From the NCBI GenBank assembly GCA_050633545.1, contig JBOEGS010000002.1:635389-699388 (forward strand): DNA of 64,000 bases, given 5' to 3'. Origin of the DNA: Litorivita sp050633545. GTDB lineage: Bacteria; Pseudomonadota; Alphaproteobacteria; Rhodobacterales; Rhodobacteraceae. The notes beneath the pieces were generated by a model. That model saw only the letters and a list, made by a program, of their open reading frames with translations. It was not told where the DNA came from and did not search any database. The translations under genes were made by a program, and so were the position numbers. This document shows, piece after piece, positions 34,388-42,890 of the stretch (within the stretch, counting starts at the first letter, position 1; every line of letters begins with the position of its first letter).

Positions 34388-35793
34388 GCCGTCATATGCC
34401 CCCCGCCCGAATCCACACCCGTCCCTTGGCCCGCCCTTTGGCCCGAACCCGCGCCGCGGCGCTGCCCGCTGCACTGGCTCTGCGCATCGGCGGCGTTCTG
34501 ATTGCTCTGGCCTTGCTCTTGGCGGCGCTGCCCGCGCGCGCCGAAATCCAGATCCAAGAGGTCAAAAGCCAAGGCGGCATCACCGCGTGGTTGGTCGAGG
34601 ATCACACCATTCCCTTTGCCGCGCTGCAACTGAGCTTTCGCGGCGGGGCGTCCTTGGATGCGGCGGATAAAGCCGGTGCAACCTCCTTGATGGCGGCGCT
34701 CTTGGAAGAGGGCGCGGGGGATTTGGATGCGCGCGCCTTTGCCCGCGCCCAAGAAAGCCTCGCCGCCTCTTTCGGCTATAGCGTCGGCGATGATTCCGTC
34801 TCGATTTCGGCGAAGTTCCTGACCGAGAACCGCGATGCGGCGCTGGAACTTTTGCGCAAAACCCTGATCGAGCCGCGTTTTGACGACGATGCCATCGAGC
34901 GGGTGCGCGCGCAGATGCTCTCCAACATCCGCTCCGACCTCAAAGACCCCAATGCCATCGCAGGGCAGGCCTTTTCCAAACTGGCCTTTGGCGATCACCC
35001 CTATGCCAATCCGCAAGACGGCACCGAAGCCACGGTGGGCGCCCTGACGCGCGACGATCTGCTCGCGGCGAAGCAGGCGGCGCTTGTGCTCGGCCGCGTC
35101 AGCATCGGCGTGGTCGGCGACATCACGCCCGAAGAATTGGCCCCTCTTCTGGATGCGCTTTTGGGCGATCTGCCGCAAGACGGCCCGCCCTTGCCGCCGC
35201 GCGCGGCGGTGCAATTGACCGGCGGCACCACGGTGATCGACTTTGCCACGCCGCAATCCGTGGCGCTCTTTGGCCATGAGGGGCTCGCTCTGGACGACGA
35301 GGATTTCTTTGCCGCCTATCTGCTCAACACCATCCTTGGCGGCGGCTCGTTCGAAAGCCGCCTGATGACCGAGGTGCGCGAGAAACGCGGGCTGACCTAT
35401 GGCGTCTACTCCTACCTTGTGGGCAAGGAAGAGGCCGATATCTGGATGGGGCAGGTGGCCTCGGCCAATGACCGGATCGGCGAGGCCATCAGCGTGATCC
35501 GCGCGCAATGGGCGCACATCGCCGAAGAGGGCGTCACCCAAGAGGAATTGGACAATGCCAAGACCTATCTGACCGGCTCTTACCCTTTGCGTTTTGACGG
35601 GAACGGGCCGATTGCGCGGATCATCACCGGCATGCAGGAAAACGGATTTCCCATTGATTACGCCGCAACGCGCAATGAAAAGGTCGAGGCGGTGACATTG
35701 GAAGACGTCAACCGCGTGGCGCGCGAACGTCTGCGTGCGCAGGACCTGCGCTTTGTGGTCGTCGGGCAACCCGAGGGCCTTGAGGCGAATTGA
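34384..35793 (+). CDS. M16-family peptidase-like protein lacking the zinc motif
   Basis: A 469-residue M16 homologue with an N-terminal membrane/signal segment (ALRIGGVLIALALLLAALPARA). At the place of HxxEH it reads AGATSLMAALLEEGAG, so the zinc ligands are missing, while the C-terminal substrate-binding signature REKRGLTYGVYSYL is kept. This is the non-catalytic subunit that pairs with the preceding gene. The ATG at 34384 overlaps the stop of its partner (ATGA), implying coupled, near 1:1 synthesis. A few more Arg-rich N-terminal residues precede the hydrophobic segment than usual. Confidence 0.9.
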   Translation: MSRHMPPARIHTRPLARPLARTRAAALPAALALRIGGVLIALALLLAALPARAEIQIQEVKSQGGITAWLVEDHTIPFAALQLSFRGGASLDAADKAGATSLMAALLEEGAGDLDARAFARAQESLAASFGYSVGDDSVSISAKFLTENRDAALELLRKTLIEPRFDDDAIERVRAQMLSNIRSDLKDPNAIAGQAFSKLAFGDHPYANPQDGTEATVGALTRDDLLAAKQAALVLGRVSIGVVGDITPEELAPLLDALLGDLPQDGPPLPPRAAVQLTGGTTVIDFATPQSVALFGHEGLALDDEDFFAAYLLNTILGGGSFESRLMTEVREKRGLTYGVYSYLVGKEEADIWMGQVASANDRIGEAISVIRAQWAHIAEEGVTQEELDNAKTYLTGSYPLRFDGNGPIARIITGMQENGFPIDYAATRNEKVEAVTLEDVNRVARERLRAQDLRFVVVGQPEGLEAN

Positions 35794-35829
35794 GCCTCTG
35801 AGCCGATCGCACGCGCGGTAGCGTGGGAT

Positions 35830-35862
35830 GCCTCCGGCGGGGATATTTCGGGAAAGCAGAAA
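35830..35862 (+). repeat. Copy 2 of the dispersed GCCTCCGGCGGGG element
   Basis: GCCTCCGGCGGGGATATTT followed by CGGGAAAGCAGAAA lies between the second M16 gene and the small DUF6500-like gene. It matches the copy at 10032-10059 over the first 14 bases and again at TTT and AAAGC. Confidence 0.55.
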
Positions 35863-35898
35863 GGGGCGGCGGATTTTTGCCCCGAGCGTGGAGGCGTC

Positions 35899-36117
35899 AT
35901 GCGCGCGAGTTTGAGACAAAAGGCGGTTGCTGTCTGTGATGCGAAGATCGCCAAGACCGGCGAGGCGGTTGGCCTGTCGTTCTATGCGTTTTTTGCCAAT
36001 CGCAATGATGACCCCGCTTTGTTGATGGAGGCGGCAACATGGTGGATCAAGACCCATGAATTGGATCACTTCGAGAAAGCCGTCAAAATTCGCGCGATGA
36101 TCGTGGCAGGGATGTAG
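35899..36117 (+). CDS. Small DUF6500-like conserved protein
   Basis: A 72-residue soluble protein with a good GGAGG ribosome site. Its central segment LSFYAFFANRNDDPALLMEA followed by ATWWIKTHELDHFEKAVKI looks highly conserved; I believe this is the DUF6500 family, known only as a domain of unknown function. It converges with the ALDH16 gene, whose stop is 4 bases away. No membrane segment or cysteine pattern gives further clues. Confidence 0.65.
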   Translation: MRASLRQKAVAVCDAKIAKTGEAVGLSFYAFFANRNDDPALLMEAATWWIKTHELDHFEKAVKIRAMIVAGM

Positions 36118-36121
36118 CGCC

Positions 36122-38461
36122 CTATTCGCCGTAGGGGACCCAAACGGTTTTGACCTCGGTGGCGGCGGCAAGGAATGCGGCGCTGTCGGTTTTGCGCCAG
36201 TCGCGGGCATGGCCGTTGTTGACCCATGTGCGTTTGAGATTGCTCGCCGAGGCGCGCTCGATCTCGGCGCTGATCGGGGCGGAGGAGTAGCTCCAGACCG
36301 CGTCGATATTCATATGCGCCGCCATGGGCGCGGCCAGATCGCTATGCACGCCCGTGAGGATGTTCACCGTGCCGGAGGGCACATCGGATGTGTCCAGCAC
36401 TTGGTAGAAATCGGTGGCCAGAAGCGGCGCGATTTGCGAGGCGACAAGCAGCACGCGGTTGCCCATCGCCAAGGCGGGCGCCATGACCGAAATCAGCCCC
36501 AAGAGCGGCGCCTCGTCGGGGCAAAATGCGCCGATGACCCCCACGGGTTCTCTCATCGCCAGCGCCGCGCCGCGCATCGGAACGCCGCTGATGCGACCCT
36601 CGTATTTATCGGCCCATGCGCCATAGGTGAACAGACGCTCGATGCTGGCCTCGACCTCGGATTTGCCGGATTTCCCGCCGATGCTGGCATCGATACGGGC
36701 GGCAAATTCATCCGCGCGCGCCGACAGGTTCTCGCCGATATAATAGAGAATTTGCGCCCGCAAATGCGCCGAGGATTTGCCCCAGCCTGCCGCGCTTTGG
36801 GCGGCTTCGACCGCGTTGCGGATGTCTTTGCGGCTGGCAATCGGGACATGGCCGAGCAGGGCGCCTGATTTGCCAAAGACCGGCGCGCTATAGCCGCTGT
36901 CGGGGCGGGTTTGTTTGCCGCCGATATAGAGCTTTGGCGTGCGATCAAGATGCGCCTCTTGCGTGGCGTCGCCGGCTTGGGGAAGCAGGGGTTTGAGCAT
37001 TTTGGCCTTGGCTTTGGGCCGCGTATAGGCGGCCAATCCGGCCCATCCACCCTCGCGGCCAAAGCCGCTTTCACGCAGCCCGCCAAAACCGGCGGCAGCG
37101 TCGAACATATTGCTGCCGTTGATCCAGACCACGCCCGCGGCCAGTTTCGGCGCGATGTCGAGCGCAAGGTTGATGTTCTCGCTCCAGACCGTGGCGGCAA
37201 GGCCATAGCGGGTGTTATTGGCCATTTCCACCGCCTCACTCGGGGTGCGGAAGGTCGAGGAGACCAGCACGGGGCCAAAGATTTCCTCCTGCATGAGCGT
37301 ATCGGCAGGGGACAGACCGGTGATCAGTGTCGGCGGGTAAAAACACCCCGCCTCGGGCATATCGCAAGGCGGCGTGAAATGCGTGCCTGCAGGATGTGCG
37401 TTCACCATATCTTGCACGGTCCTGAGTTGCACCGGATCGGCCAGCGCGCCCATATCGATGCTTTTGTCGAGCGGGTTGCCGAGGCGCAATTTGCCCATCC
37501 GTGCCCGCAGTTTTTCATGGAAACGGTCCGCGATGCCCTCATGCACCAAAAGCCGCGATCCGGCACAGCAGACCTGCCCTTGGTTAAAGAATATCGCATC
37601 GACAAGCCCCTCGACGGCGCTGTCGATATCGGCGTCATCAAAAACGATATAAGGCGATTTCCCGCCCAGTTCGAGCGTCAGCGCCTTGCCCGATCCGGCG
37701 GTGGCGCTGCGGATCGCGCGGCCCACGGCGGTCGATCCGGTAAAGGCGATCTTGTCGATATCCTCATGTGCGGTGATCATCTCGCCCACCGCGCCGTCAC
37801 CGGTGACGATATTGACGACGCCTTTGGGCAATCCGATCTGGCGGCAGATATCGGCAAACAAAAGCGCGGTTAGCGAGGTATATTCCGCCGGTTTCAAAAC
37901 CACCGTATTGCCCATCGCCAGCGCCGGCGCGATCTTCCACGCCAGCATCAAAAGCGGGAAGTTCCACGGGATGATCTGCCCGCAAACGCCAAGCGCCTCG
38001 CGGTCCGGCATTTCGTCATCCATCAGTTGGGCCATGCCCGCGTGGTAATAAAAATGCCGCTGCGCCAAGGGGATATCCACATCGCGCGCCTCGCGGATCG
38101 GTTTGCCATTGTCGAGAGTTTCGAGCACGGCGAACAGGCGGCTGTGTTTTTGCAATTGGCGCGCCAGCGCATAAAGATGGCGCGCACGCCCCGCGCCGCC
38201 GAGCTTTTGCCATTTGCCTTGGGCGCGGCGGGCGGCCGCGACGGCGGCGTCCACCTCGGTTGCCGTCGCTTGGGTCAGCGTGGCGAGAACCTCGCCCGTG
38301 GCGGGATTGCGGCTTTCGAAATCATTGCGCGCCTCGGTGAAGGCCCCGTCGATGAAATGGCCGAAACGGTCGCCCTGATCGACCAGCCACGCCAAGGCCT
38401 CTGCCGGAGATTCCAGCGCTGTGCCATAATCCATCGTCTCGAAAATTTCTTTTACAGTCAT
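36122..38461 (-). CDS. ALDH16-type two-domain aldehyde dehydrogenase
   Basis: A 779-residue protein with two ALDH modules, the architecture of ALDH16. The first module (about 30-480) is complete: Glu264 in LTLELGGKSPYIVFDDADID and the catalytic Cys298 in FNQGQVCCAGSRLLVHEG. The second module (about 500-779) has an ALDH-like cofactor fold (REPVGVIGAFCPDEAPLLGL) but no catalytic Cys/Glu pair. In animals the first module of ALDH16 lost its Cys; bacterial forms, as here, keep it. It starts 3 bases after the stop of deoC, so it likely oxidises the acetaldehyde made by that enzyme. Confidence 0.9.
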   Translation of the reverse strand: MTVKEIFETMDYGTALESPAEALAWLVDQGDRFGHFIDGAFTEARNDFESRNPATGEVLATLTQATATEVDAAVAAARRAQGKWQKLGGAGRARHLYALARQLQKHSRLFAVLETLDNGKPIREARDVDIPLAQRHFYYHAGMAQLMDDEMPDREALGVCGQIIPWNFPLLMLAWKIAPALAMGNTVVLKPAEYTSLTALLFADICRQIGLPKGVVNIVTGDGAVGEMITAHEDIDKIAFTGSTAVGRAIRSATAGSGKALTLELGGKSPYIVFDDADIDSAVEGLVDAIFFNQGQVCCAGSRLLVHEGIADRFHEKLRARMGKLRLGNPLDKSIDMGALADPVQLRTVQDMVNAHPAGTHFTPPCDMPEAGCFYPPTLITGLSPADTLMQEEIFGPVLVSSTFRTPSEAVEMANNTRYGLAATVWSENINLALDIAPKLAAGVVWINGSNMFDAAAGFGGLRESGFGREGGWAGLAAYTRPKAKAKMLKPLLPQAGDATQEAHLDRTPKLYIGGKQTRPDSGYSAPVFGKSGALLGHVPIASRKDIRNAVEAAQSAAGWGKSSAHLRAQILYYIGENLSARADEFAARIDASIGGKSGKSEVEASIERLFTYGAWADKYEGRISGVPMRGAALAMREPVGVIGAFCPDEAPLLGLISVMAPALAMGNRVLLVASQIAPLLATDFYQVLDTSDVPSGTVNILTGVHSDLAAPMAAHMNIDAVWSYSSAPISAEIERASASNLKRTWVNNGHARDWRKTDSAAFLAAATEVKTVWVPYGE

Positions 38462-38464
38462 AAC

Positions 38465-39487
38465 TTATCCCATCGGATGGCGGTAGGCGGCGGAATAGGC
38501 GCCGGTGGTATGGTGTTCGATCTGGCGCTCGATATCGCCCAAAAGCGACGAGGCCCCGAAACGGAAGAGGTCGGGCGAGAGCCAGCGATCGCCAAGCTCT
38601 TCCTTGATCAACGACAGATAGACCAAGGCGTCCTTGGCCTTGGAAATGCCGCCAGCGGGTTTGTAACCGATGCGCACGCCCGCGCGCTCATGATAGTCGC
38701 GGATCGCGCGGATCATCACGAGGCTGACGGGCAGGGTGGCGTTGACGCTTTCCTTGCCGGTGGAGGTCTTGATGAAATCGGCCCCCGCCATCATGCACAC
38801 CAGCGAGGCGCGCGCGACATTGCGCAGGCTGCCCAATTCGCCGGTGGCCAGAATCGCCTTCACATGCGCCGCGCCGCAGGCCGCGCGAAAGGCGCGCATT
38901 TCATCATAAAGCGCCTGCCAATTGCCGGTCAGAACGTGGCGGCGCGAGATCACGATATCGATTTCCTTGGCCCCTGCCGCGACGCTGGCCTCGATCTCTT
39001 TGACGCGCAAATCGAATGGCGACAGGCCCGCCGGAAATCCGGTGGAGACGGCGGCCACGGGAATGTTCGTGCCCGCCAAGGCCTCGACCGCAGGGGCGAT
39101 CATCTCGTGGTAGACGCACACCGCGCCGGTGGTCAGCCCCTGCATCTCCAGCGCGGCCAGAAGATCGGGGCGCAGCGGTTGGCGCGCCTTGGCGCAAAGC
39201 CGCCGCACCCGACCAATCGTATCATCGCCCGACAAAGTCGTCAGGTCGATGCAGGAAACGGCCTTGAGAAGCCATGCGGCTTGGTGGTCTTTTTTGACCG
39301 ACCGGCGCGTGCCGATCTGGCCCGCGCGGCGCTCGATGGCCGATGTATTGGCCTGCGCGCGCATCACCCAATCAAGGTCCAGATCCATTCCCGGATTGCG
39401 CGGTTCAATGGTTTGCGGCAACTGCATAAGCGCGCTTGGCGGTTTTGCGGCGCCGCTGCGCTTTGCGGTGTCATTTTGGCTGCTCAT
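38465..39487 (-). CDS. deoC: Deoxyribose-phosphate aldolase
   Basis: A 340-residue DeoC that splits 2-deoxyribose 5-phosphate to glyceraldehyde 3-phosphate and acetaldehyde. The Schiff-base Lys240 is in DFIKTSTGKESVNATLPV and the second active-site lysine, Lys276, in IGYKPAGGISKAKDAL; EIDIVISRRHVLTGNW and VKAILATGELG are further family blocks. It is about 80 residues longer than bacterial DeoC of 220-260 residues because of an N-terminal extension, a form closer to eukaryotic DERA. First gene of an operon with ALDH16. Confidence 0.94.
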   Translation of the reverse strand: MSSQNDTAKRSGAAKPPSALMQLPQTIEPRNPGMDLDLDWVMRAQANTSAIERRAGQIGTRRSVKKDHQAAWLLKAVSCIDLTTLSGDDTIGRVRRLCAKARQPLRPDLLAALEMQGLTTGAVCVYHEMIAPAVEALAGTNIPVAAVSTGFPAGLSPFDLRVKEIEASVAAGAKEIDIVISRRHVLTGNWQALYDEMRAFRAACGAAHVKAILATGELGSLRNVARASLVCMMAGADFIKTSTGKESVNATLPVSLVMIRAIRDYHERAGVRIGYKPAGGISKAKDALVYLSLIKEELGDRWLSPDLFRFGASSLLGDIERQIEHHTTGAYSAAYRHPMG

Positions 39488-39736
39488 TATCTGGCCCCAT
39501 CCTTGTCCGGCTCTGGCATGTCGGGTCTGTGCGGCGCGGCGCGCGCAAATCGGCTCTGGCCGTATAGCGATAGGGTGTCACGCACCCGCGTTCTTGGCAA
39601 GCAGCGGCGGCGAAACTTGTCCCAAGATTTGCCGGTTCTTGATGCGGGCGTGGGTGGGATTTTGCCTCGCAATTGCGCAATATCGGATCATTTTGGCCGA
39701 TAGGCGGGCCCTAGTTGCGAATTATTCGCATTATTG

Positions 39737-39767
39737 TTGACGCAGATGAGAATCGTTCTCATATAAA
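39737..39767 (+). promoter_or_regulatory. Promoter with Fur-family-like operator before the metal ABC operon
   Basis: A TTGACG (-35 like, 39737-39742) and a CATATA/TATAAA stretch (-10 like, 39760-39767) enclose the palindrome TGAGAATCGTTCTCA (39747-39761; ATGAGAA-TCG-TTCTCAT at 39746-39762). A 7-1-7 inverted repeat between -35 and -10 is the usual layout for a Fur/Mur/Zur repressor site. The ATG at 39772 is very close, so the message may have almost no leader. Confidence 0.6.
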
Positions 39768-39771
39768 GGCC

Positions 39772-40809
39772 ATGACACATAACATTCCGCCCAAATCCGC
39801 CGATCTGCCCCTCTTGCCCGCGCCGAGCCGCCGCAGGGCGCTTGCTTGGCTTGCAGGCGCGGCGGCGGGATTGGGCGCGCCGTCCTCGCTTTGGTCAAAA
39901 GAGGCCAGCGGCGCAGCGCCCTCCGCCGCCCTGTCCGTTGTGGCCACCACGGGGATGATCGCCGATGCCGCGCGCCAGATCGCAGGGCCTTTGGCGCAGG
40001 TGCGCGGGCTGATGGGATCGGGGGTCGATCCGCATTCCTACCGCCAGACCCGCAGCGATATTGCCGCCATGGTGCGCGCCGATCTGGTGCTTTGGCATGG
40101 CCTCTACCTCGAGGCGCAGATGGAGGAGTTTTTGCTCGATCTGGGGAAGCGCCGCGCCGCCGTTCCCGTGGCCGAAGCCTTGCCGCATGATGTCTTGATG
40201 CCCTACGGCGAATATGAAAACCGCTTTGATCCGCATGTCTGGATGGCGCCCGAGCTTTGGTCCGAGGTCACCCGCGCGGTCGAGGCCGCCTTGGTCGCGG
40301 GGCGGCCCGATCACGCACCCCAACTGGCCGAGAACGCGCAGGCCCACCGCGCGCAGATCGCCCAGTTGCACCTTTATGCCCAAGAGGTGATGGCGCAGAT
40401 CCCCGATGCGGCGCGGGTGCTTTTGACGGCGCATGACGCCTTTGGCTATTTCGGCCGCGCCTACGGGCTTGAGGTGATCGGCATCCAAGGTATTTCGACG
40501 CAAAGCGAGGCCGGATTGAACCGCATCGGTGAATTGGTCGATATGCTCGTGGCGCGCGGGATCGGGGCGGTTTTTGTCGAAAGCTCGGTGTCGGATCGCA
40601 ACATTCGCGCGCTGATCGAGGGCTGCGCCGCGCGCGGGCACCGGCTTGCGATCGGCGGCGAATTGTTCTCCGATGCGATGGGTGTCGAGGGCAGCTATGA
40701 GGCGACCTATATCGGGATGCTCGACCACAACATCACCACCATCGCCCGCGCCTTGGGCAGCGATGCGCCCGCCCGCGGGATGCAGGGCAAATTGGGGGCG
40801 CAGCTATGA
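39772..40809 (+). CDS. Divalent-metal ABC transporter, substrate-binding protein (TroA/ZnuA type)
   Basis: A 345-residue periplasmic binding protein of cluster A-I. An Arg-rich stretch SRRRALAWLAGAAAGLG is a probable export signal with Tat-like character. Likely metal ligands are His88 (GVDPHSY), His155 (RFDPHVWM), His221 (LLTAHDAFGYFG) and Asp301 (GELFSDAMG): a His3-Asp set as in TroA and ZnuA. There is no His-rich loop of ZnuA kind. Metal choice (Mn, Zn or Fe) cannot be settled; the operon form favours Mn/Zn. It overlaps the ATPase gene by four bases. Confidence 0.9.
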   Translation: MTHNIPPKSADLPLLPAPSRRRALAWLAGAAAGLGAPSSLWSKEASGAAPSAALSVVATTGMIADAARQIAGPLAQVRGLMGSGVDPHSYRQTRSDIAAMVRADLVLWHGLYLEAQMEEFLLDLGKRRAAVPVAEALPHDVLMPYGEYENRFDPHVWMAPELWSEVTRAVEAALVAGRPDHAPQLAENAQAHRAQIAQLHLYAQEVMAQIPDAARVLLTAHDAFGYFGRAYGLEVIGIQGISTQSEAGLNRIGELVDMLVARGIGAVFVESSVSDRNIRALIEGCAARGHRLAIGGELFSDAMGVEGSYEATYIGMLDHNITTIARALGSDAPARGMQGKLGAQL

Positions 40810-41672
40810 GCACGGCGGCGCAAACCGCCGAGGCGGGGCTGGCCACCACGGCCTTGGCCATTCGCGGCATGACCGTGTCTTACGGCGAAAAACCGGCGGT
40901 TTTCTCGGTCGATATGAGCGTGCCGCGCGGCGCCATGATGGCCATTATCGGCCCCAACGGCGCGGGCAAATCCACACTGCTCAAAGCCGCGCTGGGCGTG
41001 GTGCCTTCGCTCTCGGGCGAGGCCTTCGTCTTTGGAAAACCCTTGGAGCAGGTGCGCGCGCGCATCGCCTATGTGCCGCAGCGCGCCTCGGTCGATTGGG
41101 ATTTTCCCGCGCGGGTCAGCGATGTCGTGGCCATGGGCCTTTACCGCGAGTTGGGCCTTTTGGGGCGGATGACCGGCGCGCACCGCGCCCGCGCCGCGCA
41201 AAGCCTTGAGCGGGTCGGCATGTCCGATTTTGCCCATCGCCAGATCGGCCAATTGTCCGGCGGGCAGCAACAGCGCGTCTTTCTCGCCCGCGCCTTGGCG
41301 CAAGAGGCGGACCTTTATTTGCTCGACGAGCCTTTCGCAGGGGTCGATGCGGCGACGGAAAAGGCGATCATTGCGGTTTTGCAATCGCTCAACGCGCAGG
41401 GCAAAACCGTGATCGCGGTGCATCACGATCTGGCCACGGTGACGGATTATTTCGACCATGTGTTCTTGATCAACAAAACCCGCGTTGCCGAAGGCAAGGT
41501 GGCCGAGGCCTTTACCCCTGAAAACCTGCAACGCACCTATGGCGGGCGGCTCGCCACGGCGCAGCTTGATCCGGCCTCACAGGTCAATGCGCCCGCCGCG
41601 CCGCGCAAGGATCTGGCGTCGGGGCTTGTGCCGCCTGATGCGGGGCCGGACGGCGCAAGCGGGGCGGGCTGA
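40806..41672 (+). CDS. Divalent-metal ABC transporter, ATP-binding protein
   Basis: A 288-residue ABC ATPase. Walker A is IIGPNGAGKSTLLKA (residues 48-62), signature QLSGGQQQRVFLARALAQEA, Walker B DLYLLDEPFAGVD, and the H loop His in IAVHHDLATVTDYFD. It belongs to the MntB/ZnuC/TroB class. An extra alanine-rich N-terminal segment of about 15 residues and a Pro/Ala-rich tail of about 35 residues are not part of the core. Starts within the stop of the binding-protein gene and ends 3 bases before the permease gene. Confidence 0.94.
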   Translation: MSTAAQTAEAGLATTALAIRGMTVSYGEKPAVFSVDMSVPRGAMMAIIGPNGAGKSTLLKAALGVVPSLSGEAFVFGKPLEQVRARIAYVPQRASVDWDFPARVSDVVAMGLYRELGLLGRMTGAHRARAAQSLERVGMSDFAHRQIGQLSGGQQQRVFLARALAQEADLYLLDEPFAGVDAATEKAIIAVLQSLNAQGKTVIAVHHDLATVTDYFDHVFLINKTRVAEGKVAEAFTPENLQRTYGGRLATAQLDPASQVNAPAAPRKDLASGLVPPDAGPDGASGAG

Positions 41673-41675
41673 GCG

Positions 41676-42890
41676 ATGGGGGACCTTCTGTCGGCGCTGA
41701 GCCTGCAAATGGGGTATAACGCGACGCTGGTCGCCATCGGCGCGGCGCTTTTGGGTGCGGCGGCGGGGGTGACGGGCACGTTTTTGTTCTTGCGCAAACG
41801 CGCGCTTGTCAGCGATGCAATCAGCCACGCCACCCTGCCCGGAGTCGGGATCGCCTTTATGGTCATGGTGGCGCTTGGCGGCGACGGGCGCTCGCTCGTC
41901 GGTTTGATGATCGGCTCGGCGCTCTCGGCGGTCTTGGGGCTTTTGTGTGTGGGCTGGTTGACGCAGCGCACGCGCCTGTCCGAAGACGCCAGTATCGGTG
42001 CGGTTCTGTCGGTGTTCTTCGGCTTTGGCGTGGTGCTGTTGACCGTGATCCAAACCATGAGCGCGGGGCGTCAAGCGGGATTGGAAAGCTTTCTTTTGGG
42101 CGCCACGGCAGGGATGCTGCGCAGCGAGGCATTGGTGATCGCGGGCGGCGGCACGGTGGCGGTCTTGCTCGTGGCGCTGCTGCGCCGCCCGATGACCTTG
42201 GCGGCGTTCGATCCCGAATATACGGCGGGCGCGGGATGGCCGCTTGCGCGGATCGATTTTGCCATGATGGCGCTGGTGACGGCGGTGACGGTGGTCGGGC
42301 TGAAAATCGTCGGGCTGATCTTGATCGTTGCGCTGTTGATCATCCCGCCAGTGGCGGCGCGGTTCTGGAGCGCGCGCGCGGGCCATGTCGCCGCGTTGGC
42401 AGGCGTGATCGGCGCGCTGTCGGGGTTTATCGGCGCGGCGATTTCCGCCTCCGCGCCCAGCCTTCCCACAGGGCCGATCATCGTTTTGGTCAGCTCCGCG
42501 ATCTTTGCGCTGTCCTTGCTTGTCGCGCCCGAACGCGGGGTTTTGGCCTCGATGCGGCGGCGGCAAAAATTCCACCGCGCCGTGCATCTGCGCCAAGGGT
42601 TATTGGCCTTGGCCCATGCCCAACCCGTTTATGAGCCGCTTACGCAGCGCCTTTTGCGCAAAGAGGGCCTTTTGCGCGCCGATGGTGTGCCGACCCCAGC
42701 GGGCGAGGCGGCCGCTGCCGCGATCCGGCTGGACGAGCGGCGCTGGCAGGTCTTGCGCGCCGATCCGGCATTGGAAAGCGCGGCGGCGCAATATGACGGG
42801 TTGACCGATGTGAGCGCGGTGCTCACCCGCGATCAGATGGCCCAGATCGATACGCGCCTCGGCACGGACCCGTGGGAGGCCACGGCATGA
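41676..42890 (+). CDS. Metal ABC transporter permease with fused C-terminal winged-helix-like domain
   Basis: A 404-residue protein. Residues 1 to about 285 form an ABC-3 permease with eight or so helices and the conserved FLRKRALVSDAISHATLPG and LIVALLIIPPVAARFWS. Residues about 295-404 are soluble and helical (FHRAVHLRQGLLALAHAQPV, LLRKEGLLRADGVPTPAGEA), resembling the DtxR/MntR-like DNA-binding or dimer domain fused to TroC-type permeases. The fusion is a known but uncommon architecture; its job on the cytoplasmic face is not established. It overlaps the next permease gene by four bases. Confidence 0.88.
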   Translation: MGDLLSALSLQMGYNATLVAIGAALLGAAAGVTGTFLFLRKRALVSDAISHATLPGVGIAFMVMVALGGDGRSLVGLMIGSALSAVLGLLCVGWLTQRTRLSEDASIGAVLSVFFGFGVVLLTVIQTMSAGRQAGLESFLLGATAGMLRSEALVIAGGGTVAVLLVALLRRPMTLAAFDPEYTAGAGWPLARIDFAMMALVTAVTVVGLKIVGLILIVALLIIPPVAARFWSARAGHVAALAGVIGALSGFIGAAISASAPSLPTGPIIVLVSSAIFALSLLVAPERGVLASMRRRQKFHRAVHLRQGLLALAHAQPVYEPLTQRLLRKEGLLRADGVPTPAGEAAAAAIRLDERRWQVLRADPALESAAAQYDGLTDVSAVLTRDQMAQIDTRLGTDPWEATA

